Source of the DNA: Paraburkholderia bonniea
GTDB lineage: Bacteria > Pseudomonadota > Gammaproteobacteria > Burkholderiales > Burkholderiaceae
Direction: 5' to 3'
DNA: 64,000 nucleotides
NCBI RefSeq assembly: GCF_009455625.1
Contig: NZ_QPEQ01000001.1
Span: 2,356,001-2,420,000, forward strand
Each line of letters starts with the position of its first letter. Positions within the stretch are counted from its first letter, which is position 1. The notes under the pieces were generated by a model. It made no database searches. It was not told the DNA's origin and was given only the letters and a program-made list of their open reading frames with translations. Positions 38,336 to 48,089 of this stretch are shown here, in pieces. Made by a program: the position numbers and the translations under genes.

Positions 38336-38728
38336 TCAAGGGGAGGATGGATGCAGCTCAGCGTCTGGTAGCCAGAACACCGCCCGGCCCTCAGGCGTGT
38401 CGCGCTCATCAACGTGGACCGGGCGCAACCGGCCGCCCCGACACGGGCCGCCCTCACATTTACCGGTTTCAGGCGCATAAATTGCGCCATGCGTAGCGCA
38501 CATCAAGTATAAACCAGACGATTCGAAGAACTGACCTTCTACCCAGTCAAGCTCCATGGGCACATGCGCACAGCGATTGAGATAGCCGTATGCCTGGCCG
38601 CCATAGCGAACAAAAAACACCACGGCCGCACCACCGGCAAAAGAAGCTGCACGACGCACACCCGGGCCACCATCGGTCAGTTCGCTGGAAGCACAAATGC
38701 GGACCGCGTCAAATTTCACGTCACTCAT
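38336..38728 (-). CDS. Rieske [2Fe-2S] protein
   Basis: A 130-residue ferredoxin-like Rieske protein. The cluster ligands are Cys53-x-His55 (NRCAHV) and Cys77-x2-His80 (CATHGA), with a Gly/Pro-rich loop after them. No oxygenase alpha-subunit is nearby, so it is an electron carrier or regulatory subunit of unknown partner. It starts within the stop of the phosphatase gene (ATGA overlap, 38725-38728). Confidence 0.88.
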   Translation of the reverse strand: MSDVKFDAVRICASSELTDGGPGVRRAASFAGGAAVVFFVRYGGQAYGYLNRCAHVPMELDWVEGQFFESSGLYLMCATHGAIYAPETGKCEGGPCRGGRLRPVHVDERDTPEGRAVFWLPDAELHPSSP

Positions 38729-39384
38729 GCGTACTCGCGTAGCCAGCCCGATAACGCGGCGATGCTGCTCGCCACAAATTGCGGCTGGAGTGCATCCAGC
38801 GAGCTGGCTGGGTGTGCACCATAAGCCACGCCAATGCCTGCCACGCCAGCGTTGAGCGCCATTTGCAAATCATGCGTGGTGTCACCAACCATCACGGTGC
38901 GGGTCAAATCCTGACCCAGCTCACGGGTGAGCTCATGGAGCATGGCGGGATGTGGCTTGGAAAATGTCTCGTCGGCACAGCGGGTGCCATCGAAAAGACT
39001 GGTCAGGTGCACTTGATCCAGCGCGCGGTTCAGGCCCACCCGGCTTTTGCCCGTCGCAATCGCCAGCAAATAACCGTCGTCACGCAATTCCTGCAACATC
39101 TCGCGCACACCGGGAAATAACTCGATGGTCTGATCTTTCAGCAGGTAATGAAAACGGTAACGCTCCGTTAACCGCGAGTAATCAGCCGGATCAAGTGTCG
39201 GTGCGGCAATCTGCAACGCCTCACGCAGACCCAGGCCAATCACGTAACTGGCTGCCTCGTCAGCTGGCACGGGCAAGCCGAGATCCTGACATGCTGCCTG
39301 AATGCTGCGCGTGATATGCGCGGTCGAATCCATCAACGTCCCGTCCCAGTCGAAGACGATCAGGTCAAATTGCTCGCGGGCCAT
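38725..39384 (-). CDS. HAD hydrolase, phosphoglycolate-phosphatase-like
   Basis: A 219-residue HAD phosphatase. The nucleophile motif FDWDGTLMDS (Asp12, Asp14) is followed by a helical cap, ATGKSR (motif II), SKPHP (motif III Lys) and VGDTTHDL (motif IV). It is Gph-like, but in beta-proteobacteria this copy beside rluC is often separate from the true gph; the substrate is uncertain. It overlaps rluC by 20 bases and the Rieske gene by four, so the genes are cotranscribed. Confidence 0.88.
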   Translation of the reverse strand: MAREQFDLIVFDWDGTLMDSTAHITRSIQAACQDLGLPVPADEAASYVIGLGLREALQIAAPTLDPADYSRLTERYRFHYLLKDQTIELFPGVREMLQELRDDGYLLAIATGKSRVGLNRALDQVHLTSLFDGTRCADETFSKPHPAMLHELTRELGQDLTRTVMVGDTTHDLQMALNAGVAGIGVAYGAHPASSLDALQPQFVASSIAALSGWLREYA

Positions 39385-40411
39385 GCGTATGCGTCTCCGG
39401 ATCAGGTGGGTTGTCGAGAGGGTTCAGTTCATTGAGCTGCTCAAGAAAGCGGCGGCATTCTGCCGGCAACGGTGCATCAAACTGCAATGCTGCCCCGCTA
39501 ACCGGATGCGTCAGCTTCAAACGATGCGCATGCAAAAACATCCGTTTCAGGCCCGGACGGGCATTGGCCCGAACCAGCGCCTTGTTCAGCGTGAAATCGC
39601 CATATTTGACGTCACCGGCAATCGGCAACCCCAAATGGGCAAGGTGAACACGAATCTGGTGTGTACGGCCAGTTTTCAGTTCGGCTTCGAGCAACGCGTA
39701 ATCAGGCCAGCGCTGCACCAGATTGAACACCGTATGCGACGCCTGGCCATCCGGCTGCACCCGTACACGCCGCTCGCCATCAGCGGTGAGGTACTTGTGC
39801 AATGGCTCTTTGACCGCACGGCGGCGGCCCCAGCCGCTGTCCCAAACCCCGTGGACACACGCGTAATAGCGCTTGTCCATCTGGTTCGCGCGAATCTGCT
39901 CATGCAGCCCCACCAGCGCCACGCGCTTTTTTGCCAGCATCAGAATGCCGGAGGTTTCGCGGTCCAGCCGATGCACCAGCTCGAGAAACTTGGCCTGGGG
40001 CCGTGCCGCCCGCATCTGCTCGATGACACCAAACGCGACGCCGCTGCCACCGTGCACCGCTACTCCAGCAGGTTTATCCAGCACCAGCAGGCAGTCGTCT
40101 TCATACAGAATCGTAAACACTGCGGCAGGCACGTGAGGCGCAGCCGGCGGGGCGTCACTGGCGGCAATGCGAATCGGCGGAACGCGCACCATGTCGCCCA
40201 GCGACAAACGGTACTGCGCGTCGATCCGGCCCTTGTTCACGCGCACTTCGCCGCTGCGTAAAATACGATAAATATGGCTTTTGGGAACACCTTTACAAAC
40301 GCGTAAAAGAAAATTATCAATGCGCTGTCCAGCCGCACTTTCGTCGATTTCGATGATTGATACCTGGTCGCTTGCGACCGATTTCCGGGATATTTTGCCT
40401 AGCTCTTTCAT
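39365..40411 (-). CDS. rluC: 23S rRNA pseudouridine synthase (RluC-type)
   Basis: RluA-family pseudouridine synthase; RluC modifies U955, U2504 and U2580 in E. coli 23S rRNA. From MKELGKISRK it has 348 residues, with an N-terminal S4 domain (about 28-80) and the catalytic motif HRLDRETSG, Asp150 being the nucleophile. The start at 40411 agrees with relatives; the frame to 40603 is excluded. It is divergent from rne, as in E. coli, where rluC and rne also face away from each other. Confidence 0.92.
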   Translation of the reverse strand: MKELGKISRKSVASDQVSIIEIDESAAGQRIDNFLLRVCKGVPKSHIYRILRSGEVRVNKGRIDAQYRLSLGDMVRVPPIRIAASDAPPAAPHVPAAVFTILYEDDCLLVLDKPAGVAVHGGSGVAFGVIEQMRAARPQAKFLELVHRLDRETSGILMLAKKRVALVGLHEQIRANQMDKRYYACVHGVWDSGWGRRRAVKEPLHKYLTADGERRVRVQPDGQASHTVFNLVQRWPDYALLEAELKTGRTHQIRVHLAHLGLPIAGDVKYGDFTLNKALVRANARPGLKRMFLHAHRLKLTHPVSGAALQFDAPLPAECRRFLEQLNELNPLDNPPDPETHTHGPRAI

Positions 40412-41139
40412 TCTGAATATAATTTGCCCAGCAGTCTGCGACGGTCGACGCATTGTCCGGGAGTCTGGCGGATTGCTCAGGCGCAAGCAATAAACGATTA
40501 TTTTACTTGTGTTACTTGTGCCCGGGTCTGGTTGCTCACCCGAAAAATGAGATGCAACAAGTTGTACGCAACCGATCCAGTACCCGGCAGGGATGGTGCC
40601 CACAGGCCCGTTCGGTCAAGGTCGGATCAGTGGTAACGGAATCCTGGTTCAAAAGAATTTCACTGACAAGCCCCGGTGCGGTGCGGTTTGCCCCCGTAGC
40701 ATGAGGCTTGGCAGTTGCGAAAATACGGCGTGCGCCCAACGCGTCCTGCAGAAAGTGCGGGGCTCCAGGCGACATCAGAATGAAACAGGACACCCCGGGC
40801 GGCAAGCCGAGCCTTTCTGGCAAACCCGCTCCAGCATGACGGCAGCTTTTGCACCTCCGGTCACGCGTCACCCTGACGCACCGGCGAGAGAGGCAAAAAT
40901 GCAGAAAACGTCAGGCTGCCTCACGCTACGGCGTGTCCCGCGATTATTTGAAGCCGTGTTCGCGTGTGCCCTACGGCCCCAGTCCTTCTATCGGGACAAG
41001 GCCCTCTCAGGCAATTCTCCCGCCATGTTTCCCGCTCCAGCGTACTTGTGAAAACATCAAAGTGCGGCGTGCCACTGCCATGGCCCCACGGCTGATAGCC
41101 ATGGGCTGAACGCAGGCAGCGCCGCTCTGGAGCCGCTCA
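40412..41139. other. Long rluC-rne divergent region, putative rne leader
   Basis: 728 bp without a convincing gene. The AT-rich part near 40490-40520 is the best place for rne transcription to begin, which would leave an mRNA leader of more than 500 bases. Several stems are visible; the clearest is at 40857-40884 (outer CCGGT/ACCGG, inner GCGTCA/TGACGC around a CCC loop). Open frames in this stretch show no family features. In E. coli a structured rne 5' leader mediates feedback by RNase E, so an analogous role is inferred here. Confidence 0.5.
40857..40884 (+). other. Hairpin in putative rne leader
   Basis: Two stacked stems: CCGGT / ACCGG (40857-40861 and 40880-40884) and GCGTCA / TGACGC around CCC, with a 3-base bulge (CAC). 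There is no U-run, so a leader structure rather than a terminator is likelier. Confidence 0.45.
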
Positions 41140-44100
41140 ATGAAACGCATGCTGTTTAATGCGACGCAGCAAGAAGAATTGCGCGTCGCAATTGTTGATG
41201 GCCAGAAGCTTATCGACATTGATATCGAAACCGCCGGGCGCGAACAGCGCAAAGGCAATATCTACAAAGGAATCGTGACGCGCATCGAGCCTTCGCTCGA
41301 AGCCTGTTTCGTCAACTACGGCGAAGATCGTCATGGTTTTCTCCCCTTCAAGGAAGTAGCCCGCCAGTATTTCCGTGATGGCGTTGACATGCGCTCGGCG
41401 CGCATTCAGGACGCATTGCGCGAAGGGCAGGAACTCATCGTTCAGGTCGAAAAAGAAGAGCGCGGCAACAAGGGCGCGGCCCTCACCACGTTCATTTCGC
41501 TCGCTGGCCGTTATCTGGTCCTGATGCCGAACAACCCACGTGGTGGTGGTGTTTCACGTCGTATCGAGGGCGACGACCGCCAGGAATTGCGCGAAACCAT
41601 GGGCCAGCTGCAATTGCCCGAAGGCATGAGCATCATCGCGCGCACCGCGGGCATTGGCCGCAGCGCCGAAGAACTGCAGTGGGACCTGAACTACCTGATG
41701 CAATTGTGGCGTGCGATCGAAGGCGCGTCACAAAGCGGCCAGTCCGGCCAGCCGATGCTGATTTATCTCGAATCCAGCCTCGTGATCCGAGCGATTCGTG
41801 ACTATTTCCAGCCGGATATCGGCGAAATCCTGATCGACACCACCGAAATCCACGACCAGGCTCGCGCCTTCATGGATATCGTCATGCCGGACAACGTCGG
41901 CAAAGTGAAGCGCTATCACGACGACGTGCCGCTTTTCTCCCGGTTCCAGATCGAACACCAGATCGAAACCGCCTACTCGCGCACCGTGCCCCTGCCGTCT
42001 GGCGGCGCTATCGTGATCGACCACACGGAAGCACTGGTCGCAGTCGATGTGAACTCGGCCCGCTCCACCAAAGGTGCCGACATCGAAGAAACGGCGGCGC
42101 GCACCAACCTTGAAGCAGCCGACGAAGTCGCCCGCCAGTTGCGCCTGCGCGATCTGGGTGGGCTGATCGTGATTGACTTCATCGACATGGAGTCGCCCAA
42201 AAGCCAGCGCGAAGTCGAGCAACGCCTGAAAGACGCCCTCCGGCATGACCGGGCCCGGGTCCAGATGGGCAAGATTTCGCGCTTCGGGCTGATGGAACTG
42301 TCACGTCAGCGCCTGCGTCCCGCCCTGTCTGAAGGTAGCCACGTCACTTGCCCTCGTTGCAACGGCACGGGCCACATCCGCGACACCGAATCATCCGCGC
42401 TGCAAGTGCTACGGATCATTCAAGAAGAAGCAATGAAGGAAAACACGGCGGCGATTCATTGCCAGGTGCCGGTTGAAGTCACCGCGTTCCTGCTCAACGA
42501 AAAACGTGCAGAAATCAACAAGATCGAGTCGCGCTTCAAGGTCAATGTCGTTCTGATCCCGAACAAGCACCTCGATACGCCGCATTACAAACTCGAGCGT
42601 CTGCGTCACGATGACGCCCGCCTCGACGACCCGCGTGCTTCCTGGAAAATGGCGGAAGAAGCCGCCCGCGAACTCGAATCCGAAACCGGCTACAGCAAGC
42701 GCATCGAAGAAGTTAAGCCGAAGCAGGAAGCCGTCGTGAAAGGCATTACGCCAGAAAAGCCCGCACCAGGCGCGCCAGTTCGCCCGGCACCGGTTGCTGC
42801 GCGCGCTACCACGCCAGCAGGAGGCGGTTTCATCGGCTGGCTCAAGAATCTGTTCGGAATTCCATCCGAAGCACCTGCACCAGCCACTCCGGCCACGACT
42901 GGCAAACCCAGCCGCCCGGCGCGCGAGCGCACGGAGCGCGGCGGCGAGCGCGGTCGCAACCGCCGTGGCACTGGGGGACGTGAAGCGGCAGGTCGCGCCG
43001 AAGGCACGCCGTCAGGCACACGCCAGGGCCAGGCAACTGCACCGCGCCGTGAAGAACGCGAGACGCGCGAAGGCCGTGAACCACGCGAGGGCCGTGAACC
43101 ACGCGAAGGCCGTGAACCACGCGAAGGCCGCGAGCCACGCGAGGGCCGTGAACCACGCGAAGGCCGTGAACCACGCGAGGGCCGCGAGCCACGCGCTGGC
43201 CGTGAACCACGTGAGAATCGCGGCGAACGTGGCCAAGATCGTACCGATGCAAACGAAACCGCACCGCGCGGTGAACGCCGGGAACGTGGTGAGCGCGGCG
43301 AACGCAATGATCGCCGCCGTCAGCCAGAAACAACCGAAGCGCTGAACGAAGAAAATTCGTTGCAGCAAACGCCCGCTGAAATGGCTGAAAACGCCATTCT
43401 GGCCGATCAGGAAGCGATTGCACGGGACGGTGACGAGCGTCGTCGCCGTCGCCGGGGACGTCGTGGTGGACGTCGTGAGCGTGACGAGGAAGGCGGCGAA
43501 CAAACGGCGCATTTCAGCGACGCCGAAGACAGCACCCCGCGCGCCCAGGAACTGCAACCGCAGCAAAGCTATGAAAAAGCCAGTCCTGCTGCACCTGAAC
43601 CAGCCGTTGAAGTGGCCCGTGCCAGCGTGACGCAAGCTGCACCAGCGCCAACACTGCAGCAAGTCTCGACCGCACCAGCACCGGCTCCTTTCGTACCTGC
43701 CGCTGTCGTACCAGCTCCCGTCGTGCCTGTTGTTGTCGAAACAAGCGCAGCGCCAGTGCCGCAGCCCATACCTCAACCGGTAGTGACTGAAGTCGTCAAA
43801 CCTCAGCCTACGGCATTGGTCATGGTCGAAACGGTTGCTGCACCGGTGCCCGCACCGGCACCGATCGCGGTTGAAACAGCGTCCGTGGCTCCTGTCGCGC
43901 CTGTGCAAGTGCAAACTACCGCACCAGCGCCAGCACCCGTCCCAGTCGCAGCGGTAGCATCACCCGTGCCCCCTCCAGCTCCGGCCGCCGCACCCGCATC
44001 AGCCCCGGCTGGCTTATCAGCGGAAGCATTGCAACCCGTGCTGGAAAGCGCTGGTCTGGTCTGGGTCAACACGGATGCCAGCAAGCTGCGTGCAGCTCAG

Positions 44101-44211
44101 GAAGCCTCCGCGCAAATCGTCAGGCCAAGCCGCGCCCCACGTGAGCGCAAGCGTGCAGCACCTGCTGAAAACGCACCGATGCAACAGGTCGAAACCGGCA
44201 AGAATTCCTAG
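41140..44211 (+). CDS. rne: Ribonuclease E
   Basis: Main endoribonuclease of mRNA decay and rRNA/tRNA processing and scaffold of the degradosome. The catalytic half matches E. coli position for position: S1 domain (about 35-125), Asp303 (VAVDVNSA) and Asp346 (IVIDFIDM), Zn-link Cys404/Cys407 (CPRCNGTGH). The C-terminal half (about 520-1023) is unstructured: an amphipathic segment [14 protein letters not shown] (a likely membrane anchor, near 562-575), Arg/Glu-rich RNA-binding stretches with eight hexapeptide repeats, [12 protein letters not shown], then a Pro/Ala/Val-rich tail. It starts at ATG 41140 with GGAG upstream and ends at a hairpin terminator at 44242. Confidence 0.97.
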   Translation: MKRMLFNATQQEELRVAIVDGQKLIDIDIETAGREQRKGNIYKGIVTRIEPSLEACFVNYGEDRHGFLPFKEVARQYFRDGVDMRSARIQDALREGQELIVQVEKEERGNKGAALTTFISLAGRYLVLMPNNPRGGGVSRRIEGDDRQELRETMGQLQLPEGMSIIARTAGIGRSAEELQWDLNYLMQLWRAIEGASQSGQSGQPMLIYLESSLVIRAIRDYFQPDIGEILIDTTEIHDQARAFMDIVMPDNVGKVKRYHDDVPLFSRFQIEHQIETAYSRTVPLPSGGAIVIDHTEALVAVDVNSARSTKGADIEETAARTNLEAADEVARQLRLRDLGGLIVIDFIDMESPKSQREVEQRLKDALRHDRARVQMGKISRFGLMELSRQRLRPALSEGSHVTCPRCNGTGHIRDTESSALQVLRIIQEEAMKENTAAIHCQVPVEVTAFLLNEKRAEINKIESRFKVNVVLIPNKHLDTPHYKLERLRHDDARLDDPRASWKMAEEAARELESETGYSKRIEEVKPKQEAVVKGITPEKPAPGAPVRPAPVAARATTPAGGGFIGWLKNLFGIPSEAPAPATPATTGKPSRPARERTERGGERGRNRRGTGGREAAGRAEGTPSGTRQGQATAPRREERETREGREPREGREPREGREPREGREPREGREPREGREPREGREPRAGREPRENRGERGQDRTDANETAPRGERRERGERGERNDRRRQPETTEALNEENSLQQTPAEMAENAILADQEAIARDGDERRRRRRGRRGGRRERDEEGGEQTAHFSDAEDSTPRAQELQPQQSYEKASPAAPEPAVEVARASVTQAAPAPTLQQVSTAPAPAPFVPAAVVPAPVVPVVVETSAAPVPQPIPQPVVTEVVKPQPTALVMVETVAAPVPAPAPIAVETASVAPVAPVQVQTTAPAPAPVPVAAVASPVPPPAPAAAPASAPAGLSAEALQPVLESAGLVWVNTDASKLRAAQEASAQIVRPSRAPRERKRAAPAENAPMQQVETGKNS
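43069..43212 (+). repeat. 18-bp in-frame repeat in rne (EGREPR x8)
   Basis: Eight consecutive 18-bp units encode (E/A)GREPR: seven EGREPR and a final AGREPR. Synonymous differences (GAA/GAG, CGT/CGC) vary between units, so the array is not brand new. It lies in the disordered, RNA-binding C-terminal half of RNase E. Confidence 0.9.
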
Positions 44212-44241
44212 TCAGCCGCCGGTTTTCTGTTTCAGTTAGTG

Positions 44242-44273
44242 AAAGGCCCACCCAGCTCTGCGGTGGGCCTTTT
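44242..44273 (+). terminator. Intrinsic terminator of rne
   Basis: Stem AAAGGCCCACC / GGTGGGCCTTT (44242-44252 and 44262-44272) with a 9-base loop, followed by TTTT at 44270-44273. That T-run is the first unit of the adjoining 7-bp array. Confidence 0.85.
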
Positions 44274-44528
44274 GCCTTTTGCCTTTTGCCTTTTGCCTTT
44301 TGCCTTTTGCCTTTTGCCTTTTGCCTTTTGCCTTTTGCCTTTTGCCTTTTGCCTTTTGCCTTTTGCCTTTTGCCTTTTGCCTTTTGCCTTTTGCCTTTTG
44401 CCTTTTGCCTTTTGCCTTTTGCCTTTTGCCTTTTGCCTTTTGCCTTTTGCCTTTTGCCTTTTGCCTTTTGCCTTTTGCCTTTTGCCTTTTGCCTTTTGCC
44501 TTTTGCCTTTTGCCTTTTGCCTTTTGCC
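44270..44528. repeat. 37 perfect copies of TTTTGCC
   Basis: A 259-bp array of the heptamer TTTTGCC, 37 units with no mismatch by phase check across every line of sequence. It begins at the U-tract of the rne terminator and ends 79 bases before the moaA start. Seven is not a multiple of three, so the array is open in several frames, but those reading frames are artefacts. Confidence 0.97.
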
Positions 44529-44553
44529 ATCTACAGCAAGCGGCTACGGGCCG

Positions 44554-44580
44554 TTGTTGCTGCTGCCCTTCCGCTAGAAT
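44554..44580 (+). promoter_or_regulatory. Candidate promoter of moaA
   Basis: TTGTTG (44554-44559) and TAGAAT (44575-44580) are separated by 15 bases, 28 bases before the moaA ATG and 26 bases after the heptamer array. The spacer is short. Confidence 0.35.
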
Positions 44581-44607
44581 ACAAAGCTAATTTCTCCAAA
44601 AATCACC

Positions 44608-45726
44608 ATGCCCCGACGCATCATCCCGGTTGCCGACGTCAGCGCTGTCCCGCTTATCTCCGGGCCAGCGCACATCCCTAGCGGCACGCTGCATGACAGC
44701 TTGGCACGGCCTCTCCGGGACCTGCGCATCTCTATCACCGATCGCTGCAATTTCCGCTGCGTCTACTGCATGCCACGTGCGGTATTCGACAAAAACTACC
44801 CTTTCCTGCCCCATAGCGCGCTGCTGAGTTTCGAAGAAATCGAACGCCTCGCGCGCGCGTTCGTCAGCCATGGCGTCGAAAAAATCCGCCTGACAGGCGG
44901 CGAGCCGCTATTACGCAAAAATCTCGAATTCCTGGTCGAGCGCCTTGCGCGCCTGACGACCCCAACTGGCCGGCCACTTGACCTGACACTGACCACCAAT
45001 GGCTCGTTACTGGCACGCAAGGCACGCAGCCTGAAAGATGCAGGCTTGACCCGGATCACGGTCAGCCTCGATGCCCTGGATGACCCGCTCTTTCGCCAGA
45101 TGAACGACGCTGATTTCGCGCTGGACGATGTGCTCACAGGCATCGCTGCCGCCCAGTCGGCCGGGCTTGGGCCGCTCAAGGTCAATATGGTCGTCAAGCG
45201 CGGCACGAACGACAGCCAGATCCTGCCCATGGCCCGCTATTTCCGTGATTCCCCAGTGGTGCTGCGTTTTATCGAATACATGGATGTCGGCAGCTCCAAC
45301 GGCTGGAACATGACGGAGGTGCTGCCCTCTGCTGAAGTCCTCGCACAGATTGCAGCGCACTATCCGCTCGTGCCGCTCGAAGCGCATAGCCTCGCTGAAA
45401 CAGCCCAACGCTGGGGTTATGCCGATGGGGCGGGCGAGATCGGCGTGATCTCAAGTGTCACGCGCGCGTTTTGCGGCGGTTGCACCCGTGCCCGGCTGTC
45501 AACCGAAGGCAAGCTGTATTTGTGTCTGTTCGCCTCGTCAGGGCACGACTTGCGCGCCCTGGTACGGCGGCGAGACAGCGACGCCGAACTGACGAGCGCC
45601 ATCGCGCAAATCTGGCAGGCCCGTGCCGATCAGTATTCGCAGTTGCGCGGCAGCCCATCGGGGCATGCAGTGGACGGCGCGCCGCCCGGCGAGCGGCGTA
45701 TCGAGATGTCCTACATCGGCGGCTAA
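44608..45726 (+). CDS. moaA: GTP 3',8-cyclase
   Basis: Radical-SAM enzyme for the first step of molybdenum cofactor synthesis. It has 372 residues. The N-terminal cluster ligands are Cys47, Cys51 and Cys54 ([10 protein letters not shown]); the second cluster ligands are Cys289, Cys292 and Cys306. The C-terminus ends in the required Gly-Gly. The start at ATG 44608 adds about 30 residues before the conserved [12 protein letters not shown], normal for relatives. It heads moaA-mobA-moeA. Confidence 0.96.
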   Translation: MPRRIIPVADVSAVPLISGPAHIPSGTLHDSLARPLRDLRISITDRCNFRCVYCMPRAVFDKNYPFLPHSALLSFEEIERLARAFVSHGVEKIRLTGGEPLLRKNLEFLVERLARLTTPTGRPLDLTLTTNGSLLARKARSLKDAGLTRITVSLDALDDPLFRQMNDADFALDDVLTGIAAAQSAGLGPLKVNMVVKRGTNDSQILPMARYFRDSPVVLRFIEYMDVGSSNGWNMTEVLPSAEVLAQIAAHYPLVPLEAHSLAETAQRWGYADGAGEIGVISSVTRAFCGGCTRARLSTEGKLYLCLFASSGHDLRALVRRRDSDAELTSAIAQIWQARADQYSQLRGSPSGHAVDGAPPGERRIEMSYIGG

Positions 45727-45727
45727 T

Positions 45728-46354
45728 GTGACGCATGCCGTTACGCCCAGCATCAGCACCATCACCGGGCTCGTTCTCGCAGGCGGGCGTGGCACCCGGA
45801 TGGGAGGAGTGGATAAAGGCCTGCAACAGCTCCATGGCGAGCCGCTCGCGGCCCACGTGCTCCAACGGCTCAAGCCGCAGGCCCACGCCCTGATCATCAA
45901 CGCCAACCGTCATCTCGAGCTTTACCAGGCCCTTGGCACAACGTACGGTGCCAGTGTCGTCAGCGATACGCTGACCGGTTTTCCTGGCCCGTTAGCCGGG
46001 CTGCTGGCAGGCATGCGGGCGGCGACAACTCCGTTTGTCCTGTGCGCGCCCTGCGACACGCCGTTTTTGCCCGCCACGCTCGTCAGTTATCTAAGCCATG
46101 CGCTCGAAACTGCTCACGCCGATATCGCTACTGCCGTGACGCACGACCTCGACGGAAGAGCCTCACTGCATCCTGTCGTGGCACTTGTGCGCACCTCGCT
46201 GGCTGATGATCTGGCGGCGTTTCTCGCTACGGATCAGCGTCAGGTCCGCGCGTGGTACGCGCGCCACACGCTTGCGCAAGCCGTCTTTGCCGATGAGGCA
46301 GCGTTCTACAATGCCAACTCTTTGCAGGATCTCGCGCTGATCGAGCGCTCCTAA
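45728..46354 (+). CDS. mobA: Molybdenum cofactor guanylyltransferase
   Basis: Transfers GMP to molybdopterin to form the MGD cofactor. It has 208 residues. The nucleotide-binding LVLAGGRGTRMGGVDKGLQ lies near the N-terminus, with the Asp-containing APCDTPFLP further on. The start is uncertain: a GTG at 45728, two bases after the moaA stop, fits the family length, while an ATG far upstream overlaps moaA and is rejected. Confidence 0.9.
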   Translation: MTHAVTPSISTITGLVLAGGRGTRMGGVDKGLQQLHGEPLAAHVLQRLKPQAHALIINANRHLELYQALGTTYGASVVSDTLTGFPGPLAGLLAGMRAATTPFVLCAPCDTPFLPATLVSYLSHALETAHADIATAVTHDLDGRASLHPVVALVRTSLADDLAAFLATDQRQVRAWYARHTLAQAVFADEAAFYNANSLQDLALIERS

Positions 46355-46437
46355 GCCACGGGCCACTGGCGTGTTTATGCTGTCTGCCACCGCCCCGCCA
46401 CCACCGGCTCCTGCCCGGTCATGACCTGTCTGCCTTG

Positions 46438-47757
46438 ATGACCACGCCCAACGACCTCCCCCGTTGCGTTACCCAGCACGACCCGCATGCGCTGTCTGTC
46501 AACGCCGCGCAAGCACTCGTGCGTGAATGGGCGATGCAGCCAGCGGCACTGGAAACCGAATCAGTGGCCCTGCACGATGCGCCTGGCCGTGTCCTCGCCC
46601 ACGATCTGATCTCGCCGCTCAATCTCCCGGTGCATGACAATTCGGCGATGGATGGCTTCGCGTTCGCCAGTGCGGCGCTGCTCACGCCAGCTACGGCTAC
46701 GGCCACCGCCACGCTGCTGGAGCTCGGCATCGCCGGCAAGGCACTGGCGGGCCATCCGTTCCGTGCTGCCGTTCCCGCGAACCAATGCGTGCGGATTACC
46801 ACCGGTGCATGGCTGCCCGAGCACTGCGACACCGTGATTCCCCATGAACGGGTTGAAGAGGCTAATCACACCATCCGTTTTGCCGCCGACGCCGTGCGGC
46901 GTGGCGCAAATTGCCGCCGTGCAGGCGAAGACCTGGCCGCAGGCCAGGTCGCGCTGCGCGCGGGCCGAATCATACAAGCCGCGGACGTTGGCTTGCTAGC
47001 CTCGCTAGGGCTTGTCGAAGTCACGGTGCGGCGGCGCTTGCGCGTCGCTTTTTTTTCGACCGGCGACGAACTGCGCCAGCCTGGTGAGCCGCTGGATCCG
47101 GGCTGCGTCTACGACAGCAATCGTCCGATGCTTTTGGCGATGCTGCGCCGTCTGAATTGCACCGCACTCGATCTAGGAATCGTGCGTGATGAACCCGCCA
47201 CACTTGAAGCCGCGTTGCGTAATGCCGCGAGCCAGGCCGATATCGTGCTGAGCTCAGGCGGCGTTTCGGCGGGCGAAGCCGATTTCACCCAGCGGCTGCT
47301 GCAAACGCTCGGTGACATGGCGTTCTGGGGCGTGGCAATCCGTCCGGGGCGGCCACTGACATTTGGCCGGATCTGGCCGGGGGAGCCCTCCGGCAATGCT
47401 CAGGCGGCACTGTTCTTTGGCCTGCCAGGCAACCCGGCTGCGATGATGGTGACGTTCTATTTATTCGTGCGTGAGGCGCTGCTGGCGCGCGCGGGTGCGC
47501 AACCTCAACCACTCAACCGGCTGCGCGCCCAAAGCCGTGAACCACTGCACAAGCGCGCTGGCCGCACCGAATATCTGCGTGGCGTGGCCAGATGCGACAG
47601 CGATGGCCAGTGGCAAGTGACCCCCACCCGTTCACAAAGTTCAGGGGCGCTTGGCAGCCTCACCGAGGCCAACTGTTTTATCGTGCTCGCCCCTGAGCAA
47701 ACCAGCATTCAACCAGACGAAGCCGTCGAAATCCTGCTGTTCGACGGTCTCGTCTGA
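46438..47757 (+). CDS. moeA: Molybdopterin molybdenumtransferase
   Basis: Inserts molybdate into adenylylated molybdopterin. It has 439 residues. Family marks are PVHDNSAMDGFAF (about 67-79), VFSTGDEL-like AFFSTGDELRQPG (about 203-215), LSSGGVSAGEADF (about 271-283) and GLPGNPAAMMVTF (about 332-344). The ATG at 46438 is preferred over a TTG one codon earlier. It is the third gene of the Mo-cofactor run. Confidence 0.95.
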   Translation: MTTPNDLPRCVTQHDPHALSVNAAQALVREWAMQPAALETESVALHDAPGRVLAHDLISPLNLPVHDNSAMDGFAFASAALLTPATATATATLLELGIAGKALAGHPFRAAVPANQCVRITTGAWLPEHCDTVIPHERVEEANHTIRFAADAVRRGANCRRAGEDLAAGQVALRAGRIIQAADVGLLASLGLVEVTVRRRLRVAFFSTGDELRQPGEPLDPGCVYDSNRPMLLAMLRRLNCTALDLGIVRDEPATLEAALRNAASQADIVLSSGGVSAGEADFTQRLLQTLGDMAFWGVAIRPGRPLTFGRIWPGEPSGNAQAALFFGLPGNPAAMMVTFYLFVREALLARAGAQPQPLNRLRAQSREPLHKRAGRTEYLRGVARCDSDGQWQVTPTRSQSSGALGSLTEANCFIVLAPEQTSIQPDEAVEILLFDGLV

Positions 47758-47813
47758 CTGACGTTGTTCCTTTGACCCCATCCGCTTTAATTCAACCGAC
47801 AGGTTTGACTGAG

Positions 47814-48089
47814 ATGAAAAAACAAATCACGTTCATTGCACCTGGGCAAACGGCCAAAATACTCATCGTGTTCTACATGACCTTCAGCGTTCCGATGCTC
47901 CTGATCGCCGCTGCGGCGATTTTCATCGAATACGGCTCAGTGCCGTTCGGCAAGCTGATCAGCGCGTTGCTACTAAACGCGATTGTGGCTTTCGTGCTGC
48001 TGTGGATCGCCTGCCATATCTATAACTGGGTTGCGGCGCGCGTAGGCGGCATCGAAATTCATCTGTCTGACGTACCCGAAGAAGCCTGA
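47814..48089 (+). CDS. Small membrane protein, unknown function
   Basis: A 91-residue protein with two membrane helices (about 16-38 and 48-72) and a C-terminal AARVGGIEIHLSDVPEE tail. The pattern FxxPGQTAKxL at the N-terminus and YNWxAxRxGGIE after helix two recalls a family of short inner-membrane proteins in Burkholderiales, but I cannot name a function. It starts at ATG 47814, 56 bases after moeA. Its stop is the first of three stops in a 9-bp repeat. Confidence 0.65.
   Translation: MKKQITFIAPGQTAKILIVFYMTFSVPMLLIAAAAIFIEYGSVPFGKLISALLLNAIVAFVLLWIACHIYNWVAARVGGIEIHLSDVPEEA

Noticed and set aside
40593-41051. Open frames in the rne leader
   Set aside because: Arg/Pro-rich translations without family features; treated as non-coding leader.
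43012-43914. 300-codon minus-strand open frame antisense to rne
   Set aside because: It mirrors the Ala/Pro/Val-rich and EGREPR-coding part of rne; composition keeps the antisense frame open. No family features and no start context.
44270-44528. CRISPR array
   Set aside because: Units are contiguous with no spacers, and there are no cas genes; the same holds for the 13-bp array at 59.8 kb.
44529-44607. Molybdenum-cofactor riboswitch before moaA
   Set aside because: Only 79 bases remain between the array and the start, and no multi-stem structure of that class is visible.
44239-44681. Reading frames through the TTTTGCC array
   Set aside because: A 7-bp repeat without stops is open in several frames on both strands. 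The translations are pure repeats (for example FAFCLLP) with no gene signals.
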